Of a DNA stretch of 64,000 nucleotides, positions 36,135 through 47,945 are shown piece by piece. The position numbers were made by a program, and so were the translations under genes. Numbering within the stretch: the first letter of the stretch is position 1; each line of letters begins with the position of its first letter. The notes beneath the pieces are model-generated. The model was not told the DNA's origin and searched no databases. It was given only the letters and a program-made list of their open reading frames with translations. The stretch is taken from assembly GCA_028023455.1 (NCBI GenBank), contig JAQFVV010012982.1, positions 64,001 to 128,000 on the forward strand, in the 5' to 3' direction. The DNA comes from Epiperipatus broadwayi. Lineage: Eukaryota > Onychophora > Udeonychophora > Euonychophora > Peripatidae.

Positions 36135-37313
36135 TACTGTGTTTCCCCCAGAATAAGATTTAACAAGAAAATAAGCTCTAGCATGATTTTTTCAAGATAT
36201 TTGTAATATAAGCCTTACCCCAAATATATTATCCCTAGTTAAGTTTGTCAGTCAGGTGAACAGATTTCTTTTCATTTTTTGAAGCACATGATGTAAGTAT
36301 TGAATTATAAAATAATGAATGTATAAATAAATAATATTATTGACAGTAATGTTTTAAATAAATAATAATATAAATTATAATTATACTTGTGCATTTTCCT
36401 TTTGAACATTTCAATAAACATAGTTCTATGTGCATAGAGAAAATTTTCTTATAAAGATAATCAATTTATTGGCTTTTTGAATAATTTAATAAACATAAAA
36501 TTTTATCTACCACAGACCAATATATTGAACAATTTATAATTTCATTTATGTAATTTTAGGTACTTATTTTATTTATATTTAATATTTAGATTTAGAATGT
36601 TTAACTTAGTTTTAGAGTTTGATCGTATTAGCTTTAAGTATTCAAGATAAAAGAAAATCACCTTTGTTTCCTAAATGTTTTTTCTTCTTAAAAGAATTTA
36701 AATAATGGAAGTGAATTTATTTCAAGTTAAATCAATCTTTCTCTTAAAAAAAATTAAATATATATATATGAAAGTGGAGCTATTACAATTAATTTGGGAA
36801 ATGTTTTTAATGTGCACCCTTGATAATGGATAGATGTGGTTGTGTTTTATATGAATCTTCATAATTTAATATGCCATGTGTGGCAACAATCATACTTAAT
36901 GAGATGTGAAATACAGAAATGTTTTCTAAATTTTGTGCTTGCATTATTTTTATCACTTTTGTATGGATAATTATTCTTAACTATAACTATTTTTGTTGCC
37001 ACTTCTAATTCATAAATCTTTAATTAACACTTGATTTAATGGTAGATTTAAATGAAATAATATTTTGACCTCAGACAAGTTTTGTACTTAAATAAATGTA
37101 AAAATATCCCAGTGATATATCATTGGCTGAAAATTCAAATATTTACAGAGGATATTGCTGAAGAAATATGTTTGGGAGTCTGATTTGAGATTTTGAATAA
37201 ATGTATACTTTTGTACATGAAAAAATAAGACATTCCCTGAAAATAAGCCCTAAGGTGTCTTTTGGAGCAAAACTTAATATAAGAACCAGTCTTATATTTG
37301 AGGAAACATGGTA
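36135..37313. mobile_element. Mariner-type non-autonomous element, about 1.17 kb
   Basis: TA dinucleotides flank ends that read CTGTGTTTCCCCCAGAATAAG on the left (from 36137) and, in complement, CCATGTTTCCTCAAATATAAG on the right (to 37311). Subterminal blocks ataagctctagcatgatttt and aataagccctaaggtgtctt are typical of a widespread family of TA-flanked MITEs. The interior is AT-rich without transposase. Minus-strand frames at 37135-37347 are just the repeat read as protein. Confidence 0.65.
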
Positions 37314-39980
37314 TTGAATCTTCAAAAATTGGAATTCTGGATTTCACAAGTGGAACATTGGCATTATATACTTAATTATCCTTGAAGCTATCTTTCATTG
37401 GTGACTGATTTTAATACAAAAATCCAAAATGGTTTTTGAAATAACAATAGCTCATCTTTTGAATTCTATTACCTAACCAGATAGTGCTAACTTTTTTATT
37501 TATTTATATTCAAATTTCTCTAGTAATTAATATAAAAATGAATTAGTGAGGAAAGATAAAAAGTCTGGATTAGTTCTCATTATTTTTTGCGATTATTTTA
37601 GCTATTAGGTATATAAAGTCTTTCAAATGAGCTGGAATTTTTTGTATTTTTTTTTAAGCTTGGAAATCAAGAATTGCTTGTTGCTGCAGGTTTTCCAGCT
37701 CATGAGAATTTTTACCAAATGACTGCAGATATTCAGGTTTGTTTCTCTGCTCAAGTATGTATAGTTGTATGAATACTTCCTGCTCAGCTTTAGCTCCTTA
37801 CAGTTTTAATATCTGCTCATTTTCACATGGCCACAGTTTCTTAGTTGCTTTCAGTTCTTGATCTCAGATATTTACCATTTATGCAACTATAGCTTTGTTG
37901 TGATGAGCTCACATACATCCAGAAGTGGTTGAAATGACCTTAGGATTCTCATACTGAGGCTATTTCACCAAAGTTTGTTTTGCCAATAAATTGATAAGTT
38001 GTTAGCAATAGGAAAGTGAATAAAATATTATTAGGCAGCTGTCAATGTTAAAAGTTAGTATTCTTATTAAAGGCAGCAGTAAAAATCATACCACAGAAAT
38101 TTGGTGTGTTTTATTTACTGAACCATTTATTAAATTATTATACAGCATTTCAGTCAAATCACTTGACTAAAGATGAAGTTGAGTATTCCCATACTTGTAA
38201 GAAAATTTAAAAACTATGGCTAAAAATCAAGTGGCATTCATAATGGCATTGATTTTAGGTAATTCATAACCTTTTTTTAAAAGTTTGACTAATATTCTTT
38301 TGAATTTGTAATAGTCATTCATCTATATTTTGTCTAGCATGAAAAAAACATCAAATGCAATTAGAAAAATTTAGAAGATGCAAGGGTACTCCTTCTGGTT
38401 TTATATAAGAAGTATAAAACATATTCCTTATATAATATTTATGATTTTTGGTAGCAATAATCATATCTCTTAATGCAGTTTCTAAGACTTGTGTTAGCTA
38501 TGGCATTCATACAAAGCAGTATTCTAATGCCTTAGAATAGACAATTTCTGGATGATTTGAATTACAGTACACCTGTTTGTCCATTTTGTGGAATGATAAT
38601 TTAATCCTCCATAAAGATATGTTCTTTAGTAGTTGAAAAATTATCATGTCTATTCCAGAATAATATTAAAACTTTGTTTGAATGCCTAGTATTAGGAGTT
38701 GTGTTTTATCCTACTGGTATCAATAATGATGCTAATATCTGGTGTTTGAATGATGTTTTTTTTATATCAACATCTTCTTGTTAAGATTCAGAAGTGAGCT
38801 ATTTTTGATAGCATGTTCATGCATAATTAATTCTCCCTTATGATATATCATCATGTCTTATTGATCAGATGCTTTATACGTGGGTCAGATTTTGGAATAC
38901 TTGTTCAAAAGTGGTTTATAAATTTTAGTAAGTGAGAATGTTATCCCATTTTGTCCAGAATGGTATGATGTCTTTAAGCACTAGACAATGTTCTTGCCAT
39001 AGATGCAATTCACCTGTTGAGTGTATGAGAACAATGCACACTGTAGATGATATTTGATCAATTATTAATGACACTTCCATATCACTGCTGGGATACTACC
39101 AAACATTTTTGATCCTTACACAATAAATCATAGAGGTTAGGTCACTTGTGTTCTACTCTTTAAAATATTCCAATATATGTGTATTTAAGTTATTTGCAAA
39201 TGCGTAACAATTTTTGGCTGATAATAATATGAGTGTCAATCAATTCTATATATTATATCATCTATACATATAACAACCCAGAGACTGACAAAAATATCTT
39301 AGGCTGCTTTTTTAATTTTAGAGAATAAGAACTCCAGCAGATTTTTAGAATTCTTTTTGATTTTAAATCATTTTTCCTTCTATTTCTGCAACAGCTTTAT
39401 TTTGGTTTAATTTTTTTGGCTTTTATTTTATGTTTTTACTCTGTGAAGGGAGTATTCAAAATAATAGGCACTTTATAATTTATCATTGGATTGATTTCCC
39501 ACACTAATATTGATGTCTTGAATAACAATTTGTCTTTTGAATCTAGCCCCTGACATGATGTTTTTTAACTAATTACATGTGGCCTAGATTGATCACGTTA
39601 CACATGATTGTATTTTAATGGTGTTGCATATTAACTCTTATTAATATTTATTTTCTTCTGTGCTTATCTGATAGTTATACATGTGAATTGGTAGGATGTA
39701 CATAGAAGATATATAATTAGATTTGAATAACTTTGTTGTTAGAATAAAAAAAAATGCTTATTTATAATCATCTTTGATGAAGTTAATTAAAATATGTAAG
39801 AAAATATGCTCTCATTATTTTATAAAAAAATATTTGGTGAAGAATTGAATATTTATGCTGCAGAATTTCTGATTGGGAACTATTGCCTGATTATTTTGGA
39901 TTTTAAGAACTATTTCTTGACTGGAAATGTGAATTAGGAGATAATGCTAAGATAAAAGCTGAAAATCTCATTGGATTCTA
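37314..39980 (-). pseudogene. Unidentified coding-like remnants (minus strand)
   Basis: Parts of the minus strand read as decayed protein. Around 37800-37640 there is LEQRNKPEYLQSFGKNSHEL, which loosely resembles an LTR-element gag, and around 39050-38930 there is HSTGELHLWQEHCLVLKDII. Both have stops and frameshifts. I cannot name the protein. The region has fewer homopolymers than its surroundings, supporting a former coding origin. It could be one dead element or several. Confidence 0.3.
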
Positions 39981-39989
39981 TGATAGCTC

Positions 39990-41209
39990 TTTTTTTCTCT
40001 CAGTGATGAAAGCTTTTATTCATCAAAAAGTTAAAATACACAACAGTTATTAAGGTTTAATAAAGATGAAAAATAAAATTCAAGTACAATATGGTGAAGG
40101 GGGAGGGGTTACATTTGAAATGGGAAGGAGATATGGAAAGGGTGTGGAGTCCAGGCCAAGAAGAGTCTTTGGTAAGGAGCAATGTTGATAGGCTTGGTTG
40201 CCCTGATGGATTAATAGAAGGATCCATATGTGACATTAAATTTGAAGTAATTGCTATATGTTAAGTCTTTAGAGTTTTCAGGGATGAATGAGGAGGTTTC
40301 AGAGTTATGCTTAGATGCAACAGGCTGATTTTTGTCTTTTGTAAATGAGTAATTTTAGTTTTCCCTGTTATACTTGGGATGACATTATTATTGGTCATGT
40401 TTTTTTTGACTTGCTTTTTACCTTTGATAAAGAAAACCACAGCCTGAAAGGGATGAAAGTCCAGAGGGCAAGGAGATGAAGACTTTGAAATAAGTTCTTT
40501 GGTGATGATGTTTTTAGTAAATTTGAAATTCGATTTGGATAAAATTTAGGCAATTTTAAAGGTTTTAGTTCATGTAGTTTAAGACTCTGCACGTTTTTTC
40601 CGCTAGGGGAAGCTGCCATCTTTAAACTGCTTGAAAGAATGTAAAGTAAAATGAAGAAAACAATTTTGAAATGGAAAAATGAAATATATTGATGTAAAAG
40701 CAAAAAAACCACTGGAAAACTTATTAATAATTTTATTTGAGTAATGAGAAAATTGAGTGGAATTTTAGGTGGTTAGTTACCCAAAAGAAGGGGGGGGGGG
40801 TTCTAAAAAAAAGATAGTTTAAAATGGCCTAAATAACTGGAGCATCAGACAAAAAACTTTATAAACAAGTTCTGAGTGATAGGGAATTGGAGTAGGAGAA
40901 ATATTTAAGAGTCTAAGAAGGAATAAAACCCTCTATGGTCCATGAAACAGTTGAACCATCCACCAAATAGGAGGGGAAATGAAGTAGTTAAATGCTGATA
41001 AGCACAAGGTAGACAGGGAAATTGTGTTAAAAATGCACTAAAACTGAGATTTAGTGAATGAAAGAGTACATTAGCAGCAAAATAAGGCCCTTAAAGGGCT
41101 AAATAAATATAAAAAGCACCTTTCACTGCTGCAAAACTAACCTTTCAGAGCCATTCTGTGCGAGCTGTGAGAAGGATGACTTTCCAGTAAGAGTTCCACC
41201 TGTGGACTG
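39990..41209 (-). pseudogene. Retrocopied polyadenylated transcript (processed pseudogene or short retroelement)
   Basis: Both sides carry the 9 bp repeat TGATAGCTC (39981-39989 and 41210-41218). On the minus strand the insert ends with GATGAATAAAAGC, that is a polyadenylation signal about 18 nt before a short A run (complement of 39990-39996): a normal mRNA 3' end. Near its 5' end the minus strand reads ATGGCTCTGAAAG then gttagt, which resembles an exon end with a splice donor, so an intron may have been retained. An internal frame starts in good context (next feature). Source gene unknown. Confidence 0.6.
40395..40712 (-). pseudogene. 105-residue frame in the retrocopied transcript
   Basis: The best start is the internal Met of KMAASPSGKNVQSLKLHELK, in a strong context (aaagATGG). 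The upstream residues are hydrophobic and probably 5' leader read through. Downstream, other frames also look peptide-like (KTKITHLQKTKISLLHL), suggesting a frameshift. No known domain recognised. Confidence 0.35.
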
Positions 41210-41218
41210 TGATAGCTC

Positions 41219-41507
41219 ATTTTATATAGATAAATTTTATACAGATAAATAATGTAATGTGTACAATTATTATGACAATGATACTGAAAAAAATTGATAA
41301 TCAAAATAACATTACTATCTTTTTCAGTAGGACTATTATCATAATAGACATTATGATATATTAAAACTAAGGTATAAACAAATAAAATAAGCTTGGAAGA
41401 TATCCCTGCAAATAAAAAAAAGTACATTTTTTAAGGAAAAGATAAAAAATAAAAATATTTTTAGCTTTAAAAATCTATTTATTTATTTTGAAAGTTAACA
41501 AGTTTTG
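41219..41507. other. AT-rich sequence
   Basis: No feature recognised apart from read-through frames. Confidence 0.35.
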
Positions 41508-41748
41508 GTAGGATGACTCAGATGGTTAGGGCATTACCTTAAAATTCAATATTCAAGAAACAAAGGCTTGAGGTTTGATTCTCATGCTAGTACTGAATAT
41601 CTCCCAAAACATTGTGCATATACTATCCTGTGTGCTAGTTCTAACAATTGAATGTATTTTGAAAATGTAAAGAAAGTCAAATTGTTCTAAAGACATTCAA
41701 TAGTTTATATTAGATGATGGAAATAGTCCAATATATAAGTACAACATT
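41508..41748 (+). repeat. R3 tRNA-derived SINE, single copy
   Basis: The cleanest single R3: A box ggatgactcagatggttagg, B box gaggtttgattctcatgc, then body aacattgtgcatatactatc and the R3 end tattagatgatggaaatag. It stands alone, so R3 is not obligatorily palindromic. Confidence 0.8.
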
Positions 41749-42834
41749 ATATTACACTTTGCAAGGTTTGGGGAAGAAATAGCAAAGTGAGATTCTATAA
41801 AAAATTTAATAATGTTTTGCCATCATTTTGCTTTAAAGTATATTTTATAAGAATATTATCTAAAAATGTAATATTAGTTCACAGATAATGCACATTTCAT
41901 CAATTGTAGCCAAAAATACACAAAGACATTGAAAGAAATTCATTGAATTAAAACTAATGATAAAGTTAAATTATAAATTTAATGTATATGATATATTTTT
42001 CAAAAGTGATGAGAATTGCATCATTTAAAGTCTATGCACTGTAATAACTGAGATTAATCTGAGATTTTTATTAGTTAATAATAATTAGATGCCCATTTAC
42101 TGACAAATAATTAGAAGTTAACAACATTATCGATTTACCTAGATTCAAACTTCGACTCATAAGCTTGATAGACAAATGCTTTAACAATAAGAGTATTAGA
42201 ACCTTGCATTAAAATTTTATATGGTTTTGTAGTATTGAGTCTTAATAAGCATAAGAGAATCACCCTGACACATAGGTTGTAAATTTATAAAGCTTAGTAA
42301 TACTTGCATTTTTTTAAATACAAAATAGAGTCTTTGAAAAGATAGGAATGAAATAAAATATTGTAGAAAAGTCTTACAAACTAATACAAATCTAAATTTT
42401 AATAATCCTTCAAAATCTGGAGTGATTTCTGTTATATATATATATTGATTCTTTTGCAATATATATATATTTCAAAATATGTTAGTGTCATTTGTAATTT
42501 TAATTTATAAAAATCAAAGAATATATAAAGTTAATAAATATAACACATTAGTCATAAAGAAAAATAAACAGTAAAAGAAAACAATATATCATATTGTTAC
42601 TATATATTTTCATTTCAGAATTATCCTGATGGTTTAGGAAATAATGGTAGCTACCATTCCATGTTATTAACCTTATTTGAACTTTTTATCAGTTTATGAA
42701 CGTTTTTATTATTATTGAATAATGATTCATTTCCATCTAATGAACTCACATTCAAATCATTTATTACTCAATTAAAAAAAACTTTTAGTACCTAAAATCT
42801 TTTAAGAGATTCAATAATTTTGCAGTGCATTTTT
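41749..42834. other. AT-rich intergenic DNA
   Basis: No gene or known repeat. TA runs near 42434-42470. Confidence 0.4.
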
Positions 42835-43295
42835 GAATATATGAGTATATATAAATAAGCATTTATTTTTATAGCGTCTGTATACAATTTGTAATTACAT
42901 TCGAATATCGGCCTTTCAAGCCAATTGTGCAAACGCTTTGCGAGTGTTAAATAATAAATGAATACCCTCTGACCAATACAAGATATAGAATTTATGCAGG
43001 AATAAAAAAATCCCTCTTATTCCTACAACTCAAATTCTAGAAAATTTCATTGGCGTCATTCGTTCAGACATTGTATATAGTAATTTAAAGTGACCGTTAT
43101 ATTTCACACCTTCTGTGCCAGTACTTCAGATTTGCTCATATATAAATATTTGAGTTGTAGGAATAAGAGGGATTTTTTTTATTCCTGTGTAAATTCTATA
43201 TCTTGTATTGGTCAGAGGGTATTCATTTATTGTTTAACACTCACAAAGTGTTTGCACAATTGGCTTGAAAGGCTGATATTCGAATATATGAGTAT
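42835..43295. mobile_element. R5 palindromic element with 14 bp duplication
   Basis: Left arm about 42898-43034 and right arm about 43150-43281 are reverse complements (shared block aataagagggattttttt on the right, aaaaaaatccctcttattcc on the left). The 14-mer gaatatatgagtat flanks the unit (42835-42848 and 43282-43295). The arm end tcgaatatcggcctttcaag also occurs alone at 16190-16262. About 115 bp of unpaired sequence separates the arms. Confidence 0.75.
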
Positions 43296-45938
43296 GTAAA
43301 ACTCTTTACAAAGCTGTTTCTATATAATTGTTTTCAGTTAAAATTGACATTTTATATTATTCAATACAAAAATTAAAAATTTTTACATGAAAATTAAACT
43401 TCAAAAAAATATTCAAATTTGATGGCAGATATCAAGATAACATCTAAATTTTTAAACTGTTTATGAACCTGTTGAACTGCAGTAAAATGTTTTGAAATTC
43501 TTTAATACTTGAATAAATGATTTCATTTCAATCATCCAATTATTTTACTTTTTTTAAATCTCAAAATAAAACAACCTAACACCGATGGAATGATTTATAC
43601 TTTTTCATTTTTTTGACTATTTTATAAGTAGCCATCTTCCCGTTATCAATAAAATTTATGAATAACTATGATGTATGGGATTCATAAGGTGATAAGCAAT
43701 TTCTAACAAAGCCTGTTAATAATATTGCTTGATTATTGCATTCTCTACTTAGTTATGTAATAATTATATATATAGTACATTAATTAGTATATAAAAACAA
43801 ATTTTATATTACTAGATTTGTTGTATTTGATATTGAGTCTTTGTAATCACATGAATATTTTTTTTAGAATGATTTGTTTAGTTAGTCCAGTAGTTCTAGG
43901 ATATATTCTATATATTACAAACACATTTTCTATATATTATAAATGGAATTTAAATATAGGTGAAATATATTTGTGATATTTATATTGCAATGAGATGAGC
44001 AGACATTCCAGATTGAAAATGTGCAATGAACAATAACATAACCCAATCGAAGAACATCATATGTAACAGGATGAGCAGTTGTGCTGTATATCATAATACT
44101 AAAACATATGTTTCATGCTCAATGATTAGATGTGCCATATGTAACTGGGTGAGCCTTTTGTCATTGAAAGCATATATCTCATCATGATCATTGAAGTAAT
44201 TTATTTCAATAAATATAATCATGAAAGTAGTAATAGTTAGATGGAATGAACCTCAAGTATGCCCTTTTCGATTTTCCTTCTAATCTGCTTATGTTATGCC
44301 CTAGTATTCAAATCCAGAAAGAATATGCATGGATTCTACTTTAGAGTATGATTTTATCATGCTTACACACAAATCCTATATATATGACGTTATGTAATAA
44401 ATAGTGGAATAGATAAATAACAATGATTTCGATTATGATAATAAGTATTTAATAAAATCATTAACAATAACAAAATTTGTTTAGAATTATATTTCAACAT
44501 AATATATGAGTCATACAATTATTAAATGAACAATTGGTTAAGTATGATCTTTCATCATCTCTCTCTTCAATATCTGGTAATCCAGTCATAATGTATCATA
44601 ACAAAGGATAATAATTCATTAGCCCAATTTATTAACTTAAACTTTACAATGCAAACTAAATTTAAATCTTCATACATATAGAAGTATGTACTCACTAACT
44701 AACATTCCTATCATTAGTGAGTATATCCCAGAAATAGGATTTTGTAGTATTTTTTTTATATTTGGGGAACCTTTTTCTAATATTATGAGAACATGATACT
44801 AAAGATCGATTATACAAGAGTTTTAGTTATATATTCTGAATAACAAAGACCTTAACTAAATTAATTATAACAAACATTTCACATTTAAGGTTAAACATTA
44901 TAATTGTCCTATTGTAGGTATCTAATACTACTTAAAGTAATAAAGTCTTACCTTTTAGTTTATATTATTATTAAGCAAGCCTTGTGTTTTTATGTATATT
45001 TTTTTTATTAATAACTTGAGAATACTAATATTCTCGATCTCCTCTCTATATAATTTTAAATTATGGTTGGGTGAAATTTAACCCATTAGCAAAAGAAAGA
45101 AATTAAAATAAAAATAAAAAGCTTGTTAAATATGATATTAATTCTGTGTAGTGAAGTCAAAGTTTAAATTAGTGACAGTCCATATTGATAAATATTCCAG
45201 GAATTTTATTTTCAGGAATCTTTTCTTTTCCTCATTTAAAATTCACTTTCCCATGTTTGAATGCCATTCGAATATTCTGATGGCGGTCCCATTCTTTCAC
45301 CTACAGTATTTCTTTTGATCTAAAAATTTTCCTTGGTTTGTTTTAACATATTCTGGTGTTATATTCAGCATGAATATTTAGAAGCTGATTTCCATTAAAA
45401 CTCAAATCTAGCATCATGGTTGTTTGGTGAACACTTTATCTCTACGATGTTTTCTTTCTTTTAGCCAGCCATATCTACATAACTGTGTTGATAAATTTAC
45501 TTGACATTCTTGGTTTTATTAAGAATTAATAACGGATTTTTAACTTTAAAAATCTTCTAAATGAGCTTGAGGTGATTTTTTACTTTTAATGCTACAATTT
45601 GGTATTATTATGAATAATAATAATTCTAAAGATTATATAGTAACTTTTCATAATATTTAGTCCATTCGTATTCATACACACAATTTTCTCTCTATTTCAT
45701 AATATTATTTTCTTCTTTAGAGATATGGTAGTTTAATGGCTATTATTATATAGTTTTAAATAGTGGATTCGAATTTAGATTTTATTAAACTGCTATTAAC
45801 TAGCCATTGTTATGTTCCGAAGTCTATTTATGCTAATCGTTCCATCACGTTTATATATATATATTTCATGTCGATTTGAGTTCACATTTTTATTTCAATT
45901 GCGATGTCACAATCTGAATGTTTAATGTAACGGATTAA
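43296..45938. other. AT-rich intergenic DNA
   Basis: Two loosely repeated units (catatgtaacaggatgagc and catatgtaactgggtgagcc) lie at 44058-44160. No gene is seen. Confidence 0.4.
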
Positions 45939-46837
45939 CAAATATGGTACTGTGGTATTAGAGCTGCAACATGAAGAATTATAATCGTTTATTCATTAAA
46001 TTAATTAGGTTATTAAACCAAAAACATATTTTAAAATCTACATTTAAAAAAAAAACAAACAATTTAACAAAAAAAAAAAAAGAAAAGAAAAGCATTAATA
46101 TGAAGAATAGTTAAAATGCGTGTTTAAATCAAATAGAGTGTGTGTTTGCACGTGCATATTTTGCATAATCTATTTTAATACATTGTACAGGCTTACACCT
46201 GCATTTATATATGTAATATATGCGGGATTCGAACTCAGACTTTCACCCGATCTACAACTCTCAGTGCCATCTTATATTGCTGGCTCACCTGATCACACAC
46301 ATGTTGAAAAGATAAATAATCACCAATATACGTATTTCGTGCTAAACCAGCATTCATCAGTTGGTTCAGATTACCATCTCCACACATATATACTATTAGT
46401 ACTCAGCTTTATATTAAGATAACCAATCTTCATACTTTAATGAGTGCTGGTTTAGTATGAAATACGTATATTGGTGATTATTTATCCTTTCAACATGTGT
46501 GTGATCAGGTGAGTCAGCAATATAAGATGCACTGAGAGTTGTAGGTCGTGTGAAAGTCTGAGTTCGAATCCCATATATATAAATGCAGATATAAGCCTGT
46601 ACAATGTATTAAAATAGATTATGCAGAATATGCACGTGCTAACACCCACTCAATTTGATTTAAACACGCATTTTAACTATTCTTCACATTAATGCTTTTT
46701 ATATTTTTTTTGTTAAATTGTTGTTTTTTTTAATGTAGATTTTAAAATATGTTTTTGATTTAATAACCTAATTAATTTAATGATTAAACGATTATAATTC
46801 TTCATGTCGCAGCTCTAATACCATAGTACCACAAATA
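45939..46837. mobile_element. R1 inverted dimer, 887 bp, with CAAATA duplication
   Basis: 45945-46831 is a long inverted repeat (arms about 415 and 390 bp, roughly 90% alike by eye, spacer about 80 bp). The ends are TGGTACTGTGGTATTAGAGC and its near complement, with CAAATA on both sides (45939-45944 and 46832-46837). The left arm holds R1 in minus orientation with a complete ribozyme; the right arm holds R1 in plus orientation starting at stem II. The B-box-like gttcgaatccc is at about 46562-46572 on the plus strand. Confidence 0.85.
46316..46374 (-). ncRNA. Hammerhead ribozyme, type I (R1-D)
   Basis: CTGATGA is complementary to 46354-46360 and GAAA to 46335-46338. Stem II has TGCT with AGCA, and stem I has CCAA with TTGG plus an outer helix (taatc with gatta). 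The core is intact; the pair closing stem II next to the core is A/C. Confidence 0.78.
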
Positions 46838-47574
46838 TTAATGTTTAATTATTATTTCTTTCTTTTGATTTTTATGAATTGCTTGCTTTTTTGAAATTTA
46901 ACTATCTATAATCAGTATTGCCAATAATAGTTAAAAATATAATTTTAAGTGACAAATTTACACAAAATTATTAGTATATCATTAACAATTTATTTTTGAC
47001 GATTTGGTGGTGGTAATAGTTTTTACGATGGATGTGTGTGTGGTCGGTTTCATATATCCTTACAATATATTGTAAGAAATTATTTAATCAATAAAAAAAT
47101 AATTTAAAAAAAAAATTGCATGCATTTCTTTTTAATTTTTGCTCCAACACAGAGCATTCCATAGAGTTCTTTCCTTTTTTGTAGTGTTTACAATGTATAT
47201 AATTTTGAAGTTCTATATGCAATGAAAAATATATGATTCAATGAAAGATAAATGAAAGTTATGTTAACGTAATTTTTTAAATAATTATTATTAATATTTA
47301 TAACACAAACTAATCATTAACCTCCCTATTCTTTTTTACTTATCTGTTTACAGACATTTAAATTAGTAGACGTCGTAGTAGTCGCAAACCTTTCATACCA
47401 TCAATTATTTACCTGCATTATTTATAATAATGGAATTAAATGTTTAGACAATACCATTTTTTTATATCCTTTAATTATATACATAGCAATATTGATCCCA
47501 ATCGTTTTTTTTTTATTTGTTTTTTTTGTCTTTCTTTCTGAAGTTATAATATTCTTAGCATTTATGAGTGTCTA
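46838..47574. other. AT-rich sequence
   Basis: Nothing recognised; T runs near 47508-47530. Confidence 0.4.
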
Positions 47575-47945
47575 ATAACGACGATAACCTCAGGGTGGTC
47601 TTTGAGCGTTCCTCATCAGATTTTCAATTGGATGGACGGTTGTAGTGTGGAGTGGATTGAAGCCTGTCCATTAAAGTATAACTATTGGCTGTCTTAATAT
47701 ATATCTGAGCACTTATTGCATCTATGTGTAGAGATGATAATCTGGACCAACTGATGATTGCTGGTTGAGCATGAAATGCGTATATTGTTGATTATTTATC
47801 TTTTCAACATATATGCGTTCAAGTGTCTCAGTGTTATGAGATAGAATGGAGAGTGGTAGGACGTGTGAAAGTCTGTGCTCATATACCTATATATTACATA
47901 TATTGATACATGTATATAATAAACCTATGTTTCAGTTATTATAAT
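47575..47945 (+). mobile_element. R1 hammerhead retroelement copy F
   Basis: Plus-orientation R1 monomer: gatggacggttgtagtgtgg, then aagcctgtccattaaagtat, the ribozyme at 47735-47796, then a tail running to the tgatacatgtatataataaa block also seen between copies B and C. This and copy B define the monomer best. Confidence 0.8.
47735..47796 (+). ncRNA. Hammerhead ribozyme, type I (R1-F)
   Basis: CTGATGA 47751-47757. Stem II TGCT with AGCA inside 47758-47772. GAAA 47773-47776. Stem I CCAA (47747-47750) with TTG-T, one mismatch, and the outer helix ataatc with gattat. The core is intact. Confidence 0.8.

Noticed and set aside
44058-44160. Two similar units near catatgtaac as a tandem repeat
   Set aside because: Similarity is limited to about 20 bases; may be chance.
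46120-46422. 100-residue open frame on the plus strand
   Set aside because: It is the R1 inverted repeat read in one frame; the same peptide wording recurs at 18040-18288 only because the repeat recurs.
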